Shown piece by piece: positions 23,566 through 32,008 of a stretch of 37,551 bases of DNA. Origin of the DNA: an uncultured Anaerolineae bacterium (GTDB lineage: Bacteria > Chloroflexota > Anaerolineae > Promineifilales > Promineifilaceae); assembly GCA_937943625.1 (NCBI GenBank), contig CALEAD010000048.1, positions 1 through 37,551 on the forward strand, written 5' to 3'. Numbering within the stretch: the stretch's first letter is position 1; the number at the start of each line of letters is the position of its first letter. The position numbers were made by a program, and so were the translations under genes. The notes under the pieces were generated by a model. The model did not search any database, was not told the DNA's origin, and saw only the letters and a list, made by a program, of their open reading frames with translations.

Positions 23566-24441
23566 ATGCGATTAGGCGCACAGATGAGTACGGCTGGGGG
23601 CATTCACACTGCTTTTCGGCGCGGCCAGGAAACGGGCTGCGACACTATGCTCATTTTCACCAAAAGCAACCGCCAATGGCAGGCCAAACCGCTCACGGCC
23701 GAAGATGTGGCGCTGTATGCGCAGGCCGCCGCCGAGTATAACCACATTTACCCGGTGGCCGTTCACGCCAGCTATCTGATCAACGTTGGCTCTGCCGATG
23801 AGGTATTGTGGGAAAAATCTTACCAGGCGCTAAAGGTGGAGGTGGAGCGCGCCGGGCAGTTGGGCATTCCGCTGCTGACCTTTCATCCTGGCTCTTATAC
23901 CAGTGGCAATGAGGCAACGGGACTGGCACAAATCGCGCGGGCGCTGCGGCGGCTTCTGGCAGAAACGGCCGTTACCGCTCCCCACACCACCATCTGCCTG
24001 GAAAACATGGCCGGCCAGGGAACCAACCTGGGCTACACATTTGCGCACCTGGCTTATCTGCTCGACGAAGCAGAACGCCACCCCCGCCTGGGCGTTTGTT
24101 TTGACACCTGCCATGCTTTTGCCTCTGGCTATGACATCCGCACCCCAGAAGCCTATGCCGCCACCATGGCCGAATTTGATCGCGTGGTCGGATTGGCGCA
24201 CATCAAATTCTTCCACCTCAACGACAGCAAGCATGAGCTTGGTTCCAACAAAGACCGCCACGAACACATCGGGCGCGGCTTCATTGGCCTGGAAGGATTC
24301 GCCAACTTTGTCAACGACCCGCGCTGGGCCGATTATGCCGGCCACCTGGAAACACCGAAAACAGAAACAGACGCAATAGGCCAGGAAATTGAAATGGACC
24401 CCATCAACCTGGCAACCCTACGCAGCCTCATTCGCTCATGA
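23566..24441 (+). CDS. nfo: Endonuclease IV (AP endonuclease)
   Basis: 291 residues, the usual length. Cleaves DNA 5' of abasic sites in base excision repair. Zinc ligands and signatures of the AP_endonuc_2 TIM barrel are present: VHASYLIN, FHPGSY, CLENMAG, CFDTCHAFASGYD, FHLNDSK, RHEHIGRG and HLETPK. ATG 23566 follows AAGGGG; the frame opens at 23533 but the extra residues are unconserved. The stop overlaps the next start in ATGA (24438-24441), so it is translationally coupled to the dipeptidase. Confidence 0.95.
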   Translation: MRLGAQMSTAGGIHTAFRRGQETGCDTMLIFTKSNRQWQAKPLTAEDVALYAQAAAEYNHIYPVAVHASYLINVGSADEVLWEKSYQALKVEVERAGQLGIPLLTFHPGSYTSGNEATGLAQIARALRRLLAETAVTAPHTTICLENMAGQGTNLGYTFAHLAYLLDEAERHPRLGVCFDTCHAFASGYDIRTPEAYAATMAEFDRVVGLAHIKFFHLNDSKHELGSNKDRHEHIGRGFIGLEGFANFVNDPRWADYAGHLETPKTETDAIGQEIEMDPINLATLRSLIRS

Positions 24442-25508
24442 TCCTGGTTGATGCACATCTAGACCTGGCCTATAACGCGCTGGCATACGGCCGTGATCTC
24501 ACCCTGCCCCTCTCTGCTGTGCGCGCACAAACCGCGCAACAGCCTGCGGAAGGCGGCATTCCCACCGTTTGCCTGCCGGCGCTGCAAGAGGCAGGCGTTG
24601 CCCTTGCCTTTGCCACCCTCTTTGTTCCCCCCGCCAACGAAAAGCTGGCGCCGGCGGAAACCAGCTACGCCTACCGCACCCCTGCGGAAGCACATCGCCT
24701 GGCCATGGCGCAGCTAGATTACTACCAACGCCTGGCGGACGAACAGCCTAACATTCGCCTGGTGACAGACCTACCCAGCCTGCAAGCCGTCCTGGACAGC
24801 CACCAACCAGGCAGCGCCACGCCCCCCTTGCTGGGGCTTGTGCTGCTCATGGAAGGAGCTGATCCCATCCGCCAGCCCGAAGAGGTAGAGATGTGGTACG
24901 AGCGTGGCCTGCGCCTGATTGGCCTGGCCTGGGATGACACGCGCTATGCTGCCGGGGCCTGGCGCGGTGGCGGCGGCCTGAGCAAAGAGGGGTACCGCCT
25001 GTTGGACAGGATGGCTGAGTTTGGCCTGATTGCCGACCTGACACATCTGAGTGAGCGCGCCAGACTGGAAGTGATGACGTACTACCCCGGCGCCATCGTT
25101 GCCACGCACAGCAACGCCCGCGCCCTGGTTCCGGGCGAACGCCAGCTAAGCGACCGCCAGATAACGCTGCTGGCCAAGCGCGAAGGCGTCATCGGGGTGG
25201 TGATCTATAACCGCTTTCTAAAGGCGGGACACCAAAAAGGGGACGCCAAACAACTGGTCAGCATAGACCACGTGGTAGCGCATGTGGATCACATCTGCCA
25301 GCTTCTGGGCAGCGCCAATCACGTGGGGATTGGCAGTGACCTGGATGGTGGCTTTGGCGCGGCTGACATCCCTGCGGAGATGGATTCTGTGCTTGACCTG
25401 GGGCTGATTGGCGACCGGCTGCGCGCCAAAGGGTACACAACGGCCGATATTGCCAACATCATGGGAGAAAACTGGCTGCGCCTGCTACAGTGCGCCTGGG
25501 CGAGCTAA
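24438..25508 (+). CDS. Membrane dipeptidase (peptidase M19 family)
   Basis: 356 residues. A renal-dipeptidase-like TIM barrel that uses two zinc ions to cleave dipeptides or similar amides. Visible ligands: VDAHLDL near the N-terminus (HxD), LLMEGADP (bridging Glu), ADLTHLS and ATHSNAR (two His), and IGSDLDGG (Asp). It ends MGENWLRLL, as in the family. No signal peptide is seen, so it is probably cytosolic. Coupled to nfo by a 4-bp overlap, and its 3' end overlaps the convergent gene by 4 bp. Confidence 0.92.
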   Translation: MILVDAHLDLAYNALAYGRDLTLPLSAVRAQTAQQPAEGGIPTVCLPALQEAGVALAFATLFVPPANEKLAPAETSYAYRTPAEAHRLAMAQLDYYQRLADEQPNIRLVTDLPSLQAVLDSHQPGSATPPLLGLVLLMEGADPIRQPEEVEMWYERGLRLIGLAWDDTRYAAGAWRGGGGLSKEGYRLLDRMAEFGLIADLTHLSERARLEVMTYYPGAIVATHSNARALVPGERQLSDRQITLLAKREGVIGVVIYNRFLKAGHQKGDAKQLVSIDHVVAHVDHICQLLGSANHVGIGSDLDGGFGAADIPAEMDSVLDLGLIGDRLRAKGYTTADIANIMGENWLRLLQCAWAS

Positions 25509-25993
25509 TCTACCCTTCTTTCGTCAATGCGTGCACCCTTCCAGTGGCAGTCGCGGCAAATGTAGCGGCGTATGGGAATGCCGGCATAGTTAACCAGCTT
25601 ATCCAGGCGCGTGCGGTGAATGCGGCTGAGGTTAGCGCGGCGGCATTTGGGGCAGCTTCTGGCCCACCAGGGCGTGTGGTGATTGATGCGCCAGCGCAAA
25701 CGCAGGCTGGCAGGCAGCATCGTTCCCAGCAGCAGGCATGCACCAATGATGGGCAGCCCTCCTCCTCCTATCAGCCAGTGCCACAGGGGCGAGGGGTACG
25801 CATTGGCAACGGCCGTTTCCGCCAGCGGATTAAGCAGCAAAAGCAACGCCAGCAACAGCAGCAGCAGCAACAACACATCCGGCGCTTTGCTGCGCGTCCA
25901 CGAAAAGGAAGCGCGCTTTTTCCTCCCCCTGGACTTGCGCGCACGATGCTTGTGCCAACTTTCTGATAGTTGATCGTCTTCTTGGGCTGTCAT
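25505..25993 (-). CDS. Membrane protein with a C-terminal Cys-pair (zinc-ribbon-like) domain
   Basis: 162 residues. A basic N-terminus (KHRARKSRGRKKR), then a run of leucines (residues about 40-55) and a second hydrophobic segment (about 72-95) form two membrane helices. The C-terminus has CPKC and CRDC about 30 residues apart, with RYICRDCHWKG, a plausible zinc ribbon. The poly-Leu helix is encoded by a CAG/CTG-rich stretch (25845-25880). The gene ends 4 bp inside the convergent dipeptidase gene. It lies 76 bp after the zinc-ribbon coiled-coil gene on the same strand. Function unknown. Confidence 0.7.
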   Translation of the reverse strand: MTAQEDDQLSESWHKHRARKSRGRKKRASFSWTRSKAPDVLLLLLLLLALLLLLNPLAETAVANAYPSPLWHWLIGGGGLPIIGACLLLGTMLPASLRLRWRINHHTPWWARSCPKCRRANLSRIHRTRLDKLVNYAGIPIRRYICRDCHWKGARIDERRVD

Positions 25994-26069
25994 AATGATT
26001 TTAAGCCAGGCAAATGGTCAGCCAATCACCCGGTCAGCCGAAAAGCTGGCAGGTTAAAATGCGGACAGG

Positions 26070-26768
26070 CTAAATTGGTACAATCAGCCGTCCACAGGAT
26101 GGGCAATAGACCAGGCGGCCTTCTTGTGCTTCCTTCACTTTGTTGGCGGGCACGGTCAGGCGGCAGCCCAGGCACATAGTTTGTTGCAGGCCGGCTACCG
26201 CCAGGCCACCCTTTTTTTGTCGCAACTGTTCATATTCCACCAGGCGCTCTGGAGCGAGGCGCGGCAGATGATGCTGCCGCTGCTCGTTTAGCGCATTTAG
26301 GCGCAGCGCCAGCTCGTGCTGCTCTTTTTTCAGACTGGCCTGAGATTTTTCCCACTGCGCGGTAACGGCCGTTAGCTGTGCGGCAGCCTGGTCATGTTCG
26401 GCCTGGGCGCTTTCGACCTCTAACATTGCTTCCAGGATGTCATCTTCTAGCGCCGCGCGCCGCCGCCCCAGGGCAGCAATCTCATGTTCCAGATCAGCCA
26501 ACTCTTTGGGGTTCTTCACGCTGCCAGAGTAGAGGCGCTGCTCCGAGCGTTTGGCTTTGTCGGTTACGCTTTGCAGTTCCAGGGTGAGCGTTTTGTGCCG
26601 GCTTTGCCAGCGGCGCAGGGTGGCAACGGCCGTTTCCATCTGCTTCCGCGCCGCTAACAACTCCTCTGTCTCCTTTTGTGCCCGCAGCACCTCCCCCAAT
26701 CGCTGCCGCTTCTCCTGAAACTCAGTATCAATTTGTTGTAGCTGGTAAAGCAATTGTGGTTGGCTCAT
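26070..26768 (-). CDS. Coiled-coil protein with C4 zinc ribbon (CT398/HP0958-like)
   Basis: 232 residues. Residues about 1-180 are a long antiparallel coiled coil (YQLQQIDTEFQEKRQRLGEV, SGSVKNPKELADLEHEI). The C-terminus holds CLGCRLTVP and YCPSCGRLI, a C4 zinc ribbon. Family knowledge: HP0958/FlgZ and chlamydial CT398 are of this type and act as chaperone-like or RNA-associated proteins; the role in Chloroflexota is unknown. ATG 26768 follows AGGAAG. It diverges from the first FemAB gene across a 64-bp gap. Confidence 0.85.
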   Translation of the reverse strand: MSQPQLLYQLQQIDTEFQEKRQRLGEVLRAQKETEELLAARKQMETAVATLRRWQSRHKTLTLELQSVTDKAKRSEQRLYSGSVKNPKELADLEHEIAALGRRRAALEDDILEAMLEVESAQAEHDQAAAQLTAVTAQWEKSQASLKKEQHELALRLNALNEQRQHHLPRLAPERLVEYEQLRQKKGGLAVAGLQQTMCLGCRLTVPANKVKEAQEGRLVYCPSCGRLIVPI

Positions 26769-26798
26769 GGATAGCTTCCTAAGAAATTGGTGCGCAAA

Positions 26799-26826
26799 TT
26801 GTAGCACAAAACGGCTCATGTATAAT
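26799..26826 (+). promoter_or_regulatory. Promoter with -10 box next to the start codon (leaderless mRNA)
   Basis: TTGTAG (26799-26804), a 16-bp spacer and a consensus TATAAT (26821-26826). Only CTCCCT separates the -10 box from ATG 26833, so transcription should begin at or beside the start codon. No Shine-Dalgarno sequence fits. Confidence 0.65.
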
Positions 26827-26832
26827 CTCCCT

Positions 26833-27894
26833 ATGTTTGAAAAATGGTTTGACCTGGCTGAACAACCGTACACACCTGCTGACGCGGCATGGGATGCGTT
26901 TGTGGCGCGCCACCCCCAAGGTAGCCTGCTGCAAACAACCGCCTGGGCGCGGCTGAAAAACAACTTTGGCTGGTCGTCGCAGCGCGTCTGGCTGCGCCAG
27001 CATGGGCAACTACAAGCCGGGGCGCAAATGCTGGTCAAGTCAGTTGGGTTTGGCATGGTGCGCATTGGCTATGTGCCGCATGGCCCCCTGGCAAACTGGC
27101 AAGACGCGCAGCAGGTGCAAGTGCTGTTCGACCAGCTTGATCTGGCGGCCTATCAGCGGCGCGTGGCATTTGTAAAGCTAGAACCGCTGCTGTGGCAAGA
27201 TGAAGCCGAGGCCGCCAACTGGCAGGCGGTCTGCCAGACGCATGGGCTGCTTACGGCCGTTGATACCATTCAGCCCCCGCGCACCCTGATCGTGGACTTA
27301 CGGCCGTCGCTGGACGAAATTCTTGCGGCCATGAAACCAAAAACCCGCTACAACATCCGCCTGGCGCAGCGCAAAGAAATCAGCGTGCGCCAGGGCACAG
27401 CCGCCGACCTGCCCACCTTTGCTCAGCTCATACGCGTCACCGGTGAGCGCGACGGCTTTGGCGTGCATTCACCCCAGTATTACCAGCGCGCCTTTGAGGT
27501 GTTTGGCCCAGACAACGTGGCGCTACTGATAGCGGAATATGGTCAACGGCTGTTATCGGCCGTAATGGTCTTTAAGCACGGTGAGCGCGCCGCTTACCTG
27601 TATGGTGCTTCGGCCAACGAAGAGCGCAACCGGATGCCCAACTATGCCGTGCAGTGGGCCGCCATCCAGTGGGCCAAAGGGCGCGGCTGCACCACCTATG
27701 ACCTGTGGGGCGTGCCCGACGCCCCCGAAGAAGAGCTAGAAGCGCAGTTTGAGCAGCGCAGCGACGGCTTGTGGGGCGTTTACCGCTTCAAGCGCGGCTT
27801 TGGTGGCCAACTGCGCCGCACCGTTGGCCCTGCCGACCGCGTTTACAACCAGCGCGCCCACAAGCTGTACCGCTGGCGCAGAAACCGGGGATAA
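26833..27894 (+). CDS. FemAB-family aminoacyltransferase (peptidoglycan bridge type), copy 1
   Basis: 353 residues. FemA/B/X enzymes transfer amino acids from aminoacyl-tRNA to the peptidoglycan stem peptide. Two GNAT-like subdomains are visible: HPQGSLLQTTAWARLKNNFGW at the start and MKPKTRYNIRLAQRKEISV midway, then LYGASANEERNRMPNYAVQW, YDLWGVP and LWGVYRFKRGFGG near the end, all strongly conserved in the family. ATG 26833 is chosen because a consensus -10 box lies seven bases upstream; longer frames would begin upstream of the promoter. A paralogue follows at 28046. Confidence 0.92.
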   Translation: MFEKWFDLAEQPYTPADAAWDAFVARHPQGSLLQTTAWARLKNNFGWSSQRVWLRQHGQLQAGAQMLVKSVGFGMVRIGYVPHGPLANWQDAQQVQVLFDQLDLAAYQRRVAFVKLEPLLWQDEAEAANWQAVCQTHGLLTAVDTIQPPRTLIVDLRPSLDEILAAMKPKTRYNIRLAQRKEISVRQGTAADLPTFAQLIRVTGERDGFGVHSPQYYQRAFEVFGPDNVALLIAEYGQRLLSAVMVFKHGERAAYLYGASANEERNRMPNYAVQWAAIQWAKGRGCTTYDLWGVPDAPEEELEAQFEQRSDGLWGVYRFKRGFGGQLRRTVGPADRVYNQRAHKLYRWRRNRG

Positions 27895-27919
27895 TCGTCC
27901 TGGTTCGTGGGTAACAGTT

Positions 27920-27990
27920 TTCTGACCGCAGACCGCAGACGGCTATCTTGTAGCGCGGTCGTCGGTCAGCGGTCGGCATCAAATTGTAAG
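27920..27990. repeat. CTGACCGCAGAC / GTCGGCGGTCGG repeat, copy 1
   Basis: Begins TCTGACCGCAGAC, contains GCGGTCGTCGGTCAGCGGTCGG and ends CAAATTGTAA. It matches 31591-31675, which has an extra GCCGACGGC segment. It separates the two FemAB genes together with a short ATTAGCAATTG element (28008-28042). Confidence 0.65.
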
Positions 27991-28045
27991 GATTGCTTGA
28001 GCCGTGCCACATTAGCAATTGACCATAGACCATCATTAGCCATTT

Positions 28046-29134
28046 ATGTACTATCGTGCCTCCACCTTCAAGCGTGAAACTTCTCCTGTGGCTTGGGAGC
28101 AGGCGTTAGGGCGCCTGCCCAACCCACACCCTCTGCAAAGCTGGACGTGGGGCACATTCAAGTCGCGCTGGGGCTGGCAGCCGCTGCCCTCGCTGATGAC
28201 CGTTGCCGAAAATAGCTGGGAGCCACTGGCAGCGGCGCTGATCCTCAAGCGTCCCATCCCGCGCACCCCCTTTTGCCTGCTGTATGTGCCGCGCGGCCCC
28301 ATTCTGGATTATAACGACCGCGCTCTGCGACAGCAGATGCTGGCGCAGCTAGAGAAAATTGCGCGACGCGAGCGCGCTATCTTTGTCAAAATTGACCCAG
28401 AGGTGATAAAGGCGTGGGGGGAAGAAGGCAAACGGCCGTCACCGATTGGCGGCCGTTTTGTGCAAGAACTCAGGCAGCGGGGATGGCGTTTTTCTGCTGA
28501 GCAGATACAGTTCCGCAACACCGTGGAACTGCCTCTGGAAACCAGCGAAGAGGCGTTGCTAGAAGCGATGAAACCAAAAACGCGCTATAACATTCGTCTG
28601 GCGGCGCGCAAAGGCATCGTCATTCGCCAGGGCACACCCGCCGATTTTCCCCAGATTGCGCAAATGTATGTGGAAACGGCCGTGCGCGACCAATTCGCCA
28701 TTCGCCCCACCCCCTACTACCTGGACATCTGGAACGCTTTTTACCAGGCAGGCATGGCGCAGCCGCTGCTGGCCGAGTACGAAGGGCGTGTCATCGCCGC
28801 TGTGGTGCTGGTGCGGTATGGCCGTCGCGTCATCTACATGTATGGCGCCTCGACAGATCAGGAGCGGCAGCGAATGCCCAACCACCTGCTACAATGGGAG
28901 GCCATCCGCTGGGCCAAAGCGCAGGGAGCAGCTGTTTATGATTTCTGGGGCGCGCCTGATGAGTTTGTGGAAACAGACCGCATGTGGGGGGTGTGGCGCT
29001 TTAAGCAGGGGTATGGCGGACAGGTCGTGCGCCACATTGGCGCCTGGGACTATGCCGCACGGCCGTTGCTCTATTGGGCCTATGCGCAGCTTTTGCCGCG
29101 CTACCGGGCGCGCCTGCGTCGTGCCTACTCATAG
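28046..29134 (+). CDS. FemAB-family aminoacyltransferase, copy 2
   Basis: 362 residues, paralogous to the previous gene. Shared landmarks: HPLQSWTWGTFKSRWGW, MKPKTRYNIRLAARKGIVIRQGTPADFP, MYGASTDQERQRMPNHLLQWEAIRWAKAQGAAVYDFWGAPDEF and GVWRFKQGYGGQVVRH. The first half diverges more than the second, as expected if the two copies add different residues. ATG 28046 follows repeats and has no clear Shine-Dalgarno sequence. Two tandem transferases suggest a cross-bridge of at least two residues, or one enzyme acting on another acceptor. Confidence 0.92.
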   Translation: MYYRASTFKRETSPVAWEQALGRLPNPHPLQSWTWGTFKSRWGWQPLPSLMTVAENSWEPLAAALILKRPIPRTPFCLLYVPRGPILDYNDRALRQQMLAQLEKIARRERAIFVKIDPEVIKAWGEEGKRPSPIGGRFVQELRQRGWRFSAEQIQFRNTVELPLETSEEALLEAMKPKTRYNIRLAARKGIVIRQGTPADFPQIAQMYVETAVRDQFAIRPTPYYLDIWNAFYQAGMAQPLLAEYEGRVIAAVVLVRYGRRVIYMYGASTDQERQRMPNHLLQWEAIRWAKAQGAAVYDFWGAPDEFVETDRMWGVWRFKQGYGGQVVRHIGAWDYAARPLLYWAYAQLLPRYRARLRRAYS

Positions 29135-29187
29135 TGCCAGCTTCAGTTGGCGCCGCCTTACCCGCGCGGCCACAAGCCGGAAGCGCG

Positions 29188-30246
29188 CTACGGCTGTCGC
29201 GTCGGCGGCCAGATACGGGGCATGAACGGCTGCGTTTGCGTAAGGGGCAGCGTCCCGGTAATGACAGCTGGCGTGAGGGTGGCGTTGGCGCAGTTAATGG
29301 CGGCCGTTTCCAGCTTTTGCGTCAGCCCCGGCGAACGCTGCTGGTTGTTTGCTTCGCGGTAAAGCTCCTGCGCCGGACACCACTCGCCGCTAAAGGCATA
29401 CTGATCCCCTAGGGCAATCCTGGCCTTGTGTAGCAGGTCGCAGGAAGATTGGTAAAACGGAGCGACCAGGCATAAATCGCGGAAATAGGCAATGGCTACC
29501 GGCCAGTTGACGCCATAGTAAGCTATCCCTTGCAAATACCAGCTAGCCCACAGGCGATAATCTTCGGCCTCCTGCGGTAAATCGCCCAGGTTTTCTGCCA
29601 GGGAGAAGTAGTACAATCCAAGCTCTGCCTGCTTGCCCGTGACCAGTTCCAGACCCAGATTAACATAAGCGTCATACAGCAGACGATTGGTCTCTTGCCG
29701 CTCGTAATCTGGGAATTGGCGCTGGAATGCCAGAATGGCCATGACCGCTTCTGCCCATTGCTTTTCAACCAGCAGTTGGCGAAGGCGTTGCAGTTCCACA
29801 GTGGGGTTAGTCAGTTCTCCTGGGGCCAAGGTGGGGGCTGGCGTGGCGGTGTGGGGGGCGCCCACGGCCGTATCGGGCGTAGGCGGCAGGGGTGTGGGCG
29901 TGATGCGCAGGGCTTGCTGCACTTGCTGTTGTAAGGCCAGGGCGCGCGCGTTGCCTGGTGAGCGTTCCAGTACCCAGTTCAGGCGGCTAAGCGCCAGGTT
30001 GTAGCTGCCCTGGGCAATGTTTTCTTCTGCCAGCTCTAACTGGCGCGCGATCTGGTTGCTTAGTTCAGTTTGCTGCCTTTCTTGCCGCAGCACTTCTCCG
30101 CTCTGCCAACCCAGGTAAGCCGCCAGCAAGTAAATGCCCAAAACCAGGGAAGCAAGCAGCAGCAGCAGCCCCAGAACGCGGCGCAGGTGGAGAGGGGTAG
30201 CCGCAACGGCCGTTTCGTTTTCGCGCATGGCGTTATCGTCACTCAT
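29188..30246 (-). CDS. TPR-like membrane protein, unknown function
   Basis: 352 residues. A single membrane helix at about 24-47 (VLGLLLLLASLVLGIYLLAAYLGW) follows a short cytoplasmic start. Outside there is a TPR-like segment (ELAEENIAQGSYNLALSRLNWVLERSPGNARALALQQQ), a Thr/Pro linker, then more TPR-like helices with Cys residues (CLVAPFYQSSC, EWCPAQELY). Starts at 30246 in an ATGA overlap with the stop of the upstream glycosyltransferase, so the two are coupled. Perhaps an accessory of surface glycan assembly, inferred from context. Confidence 0.75.
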   Translation of the reverse strand: MSDDNAMRENETAVAATPLHLRRVLGLLLLLASLVLGIYLLAAYLGWQSGEVLRQERQQTELSNQIARQLELAEENIAQGSYNLALSRLNWVLERSPGNARALALQQQVQQALRITPTPLPPTPDTAVGAPHTATPAPTLAPGELTNPTVELQRLRQLLVEKQWAEAVMAILAFQRQFPDYERQETNRLLYDAYVNLGLELVTGKQAELGLYYFSLAENLGDLPQEAEDYRLWASWYLQGIAYYGVNWPVAIAYFRDLCLVAPFYQSSCDLLHKARIALGDQYAFSGEWCPAQELYREANNQQRSPGLTQKLETAAINCANATLTPAVITGTLPLTQTQPFMPRIWPPTRQP

Positions 30247-31364
30247 GAATGGTAACTCTTGTTTTCAACCATTTGCCGGTAAACGGCCGTTGTTTGCGCC
30301 GCAATTTGCGCCTGGGTGTAATGCGCCAGCACGCGCTGTCGCCCTTTTTGCCCCAGGATACGGCGCTCCCCAGAGTTTTGCATCAGCCGCAGTAACTGGG
30401 CGCGCAGTCCCTCTACGTCATTTTCGCCAAAAATCAGGCCAGCGTTGCCAATGACGTGCGGAATTTCGCCACTGTTTGCACCGATAACGGCCGTTTCGCA
30501 CGCCATTGCTTCAATCAACACACGGCCAAACTGCTCCTTCCAGTTGGCGCGCGCGCGCGAAGCCAATACCAGCACGTCTAACTGCTGTAAATAGGCGGCC
30601 ATCTGCGCCGAAGGGACAGCTCCCTGAAAGTGGACGCGCGCGGCAATGCCTAAGCGCTGCGCCAATTCTACCAATTCTGCCCGTGCTGGCCCCTCTCCGG
30701 CAATGCGCACCTGCCATTGGCCCGGCAAATTGGCGATGGCGCGCAGCAGCAGCTCTTCCCCTTTTTCCGGCACAAGCCTGCGGTTGGCGCAGCCAACGGT
30801 AAAAATGTGGTCGGCACGGCGCGGGGGCGCAGGCTGGTACAGGTGCGGGTCTACGCCAAACTGGGGAATGACGGCATACGGCCCGCGATACCCCTTGGCA
30901 TGCCAGACCTGCACGGCATCGTGATTGCCCATGATGGCATAGTCGGCTCCCTGCAATACCTGCCGCTCCATCAGGCTGAACGGGAACGGATAGCGCCGGT
31001 AGAGGTTTTGCCAGCTAAAGAAGAGCGTTTTGGCCCCCACTGCTTTGGCCTGCCGCATGGCCAGCCAGGTGGCCAGGTTGTAGGGCTCTTCGTCTAGGTG
31101 GACGATGTGGGGGCGGAATTGCGCCAGACGATCGTGCAGATCAGGGTAGTAGTGTAGATGGTAACGGCCGTTGAAGCGAATCTTCTCTGTCACCAGCTCA
31201 TACCCCTGCGTATAGCTGCGCTCTAGCGGCACTGCACCCACTGGATCACGCCAAGACGGTGGAACCACAACCATCAGTTCTACATCAGCAAAGCGGGCAA
31301 TCTCCTCCAGTTTCCGTTGGTAAGCCCCCACCAGGCAGGCTTTGGAGAGCATCAGAACACGCAT
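30243..31364 (-). CDS. Glycosyltransferase, GT4 type
   Basis: 373 residues. A GT-B fold enzyme that transfers a sugar from a nucleotide or lipid donor. The N-terminal acceptor domain has MRVLMLSKACLVGAYQRKLEEIA and IVHLDEEPYNLATWLA. The C-terminal donor domain has FTVGCANRRLVPEKGEELLLRAI, VRIAGEGPARAEL and the E-x7-E motif in KEQFGRVLIEAMACETAVIGANSGEIPHVI. The substrate is unknown; its coupling to the TPR membrane protein and nearness to wall enzymes suggest a cell-surface polymer. Confidence 0.9.
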   Translation of the reverse strand: MRVLMLSKACLVGAYQRKLEEIARFADVELMVVVPPSWRDPVGAVPLERSYTQGYELVTEKIRFNGRYHLHYYPDLHDRLAQFRPHIVHLDEEPYNLATWLAMRQAKAVGAKTLFFSWQNLYRRYPFPFSLMERQVLQGADYAIMGNHDAVQVWHAKGYRGPYAVIPQFGVDPHLYQPAPPRRADHIFTVGCANRRLVPEKGEELLLRAIANLPGQWQVRIAGEGPARAELVELAQRLGIAARVHFQGAVPSAQMAAYLQQLDVLVLASRARANWKEQFGRVLIEAMACETAVIGANSGEIPHVIGNAGLIFGENDVEGLRAQLLRLMQNSGERRILGQKGRQRVLAHYTQAQIAAQTTAVYRQMVENKSYHS

Positions 31365-31590
31365 AGGTAGGGAGTAGGGAGTAAGGAGTAGGGTGCAAGA
31401 TGTGGGAACGCTCTATCAAGCCAAAATCGGTAATCAGCAAGCCAAAATTTTTCCGGCTACTTTCGTAGCCCCTAGGATATTTTGCTATACTTGCCCTGCT
31501 TTGGCAAACGCAAGAGCAAAGACCGATTCCTGACAATTGAAGAAGACAAAGGCATGGTTCTTCTTATCGGGAAAGGGTGCTTTATAAATT

Positions 31591-31675
31591 TCTGACCGCA
31601 GACGGCCGACGGCAGAGCGCCAATCACGGACAAAATCGCGGTCGGCGGTCGGTAGTTGGCAGTCAAATTTGTAAA
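31591..31675. repeat. CTGACCGCAGAC / GTCGGCGGTCGG repeat, copy 2
   Basis: Matches 27920-27990 at both ends, with a longer middle that contains GGCCGACGGCAGAGCGCC. Confidence 0.65.
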
Positions 31676-31704
31676 GATCCATCTAAATCATGCCAGGAAA
31701 AGTA

Positions 31705-31869
31705 GCTATTACACTGTTAACAAAACAATCTAAACTTTCCCATGTCATTCCGAGGAGTCTTCGACGAGGAATCTCTGCCACTTGTAAAGAAGAGGGATTC
31801 TTCGCTCCGCAGGCTCCGCTCGGAGTGACAGGTAAAGGATTAAGTTAAGAAAAGTTATTTAACAGTGTA
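31705..31869. mobile_element. MITE-like element, full copy (about 160 bp)
   Basis: Eleven-base terminal inverted repeats TACACTGTTAA (31710-31720) and TTAACAGTGTA (31859-31869) bound a non-coding body with internal inverted repeats TGTCATTCCGAG and CTCGGAGTGACA, so the whole element can fold. The left half is repeated, inverted, at 16908-16990. No transposase is present; if mobile it would depend on an enzyme encoded elsewhere. Confidence 0.65.
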
Positions 31870-31884
31870 CTTACAGCTCCAGGA

Positions 31885-32008
31885 TAATTACACAGAGCCA
31901 CACGAAGAAGACGCGGAGTTTAATCAAGAAAACTAGAGATTTTTTCTCCGTACCTCTCTGTGCCCCCTCTGTGGCTCTCCGTGATACTGTCTTACGTGAA
32001 TGGATACG
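31885..32008. repeat. CACAGAG-type dispersed repeat, copy 2
   Basis: ACACAGAGCCACACGAAG...CTCTGTGGCTCTCCGTGATACTGTC then CTTACGTGAATGGATACG. The right part is the reverse complement of 13828-13880. The two CACAGAG halves are themselves an inverted repeat. Confidence 0.6.

Noticed and set aside
25490..25966. 158-aa plus-strand frame with poly-Gln (QQKQRQQQQQQQQ)
   Set aside because: It is the antisense reading of the poly-Leu membrane helix of the minus-strand gene; the CAG run is explained by that helix.
31365..32008. Stacked repeats considered as a CRISPR array
   Set aside because: Units differ in sequence and length, are not regularly spaced, and no cas gene is present.
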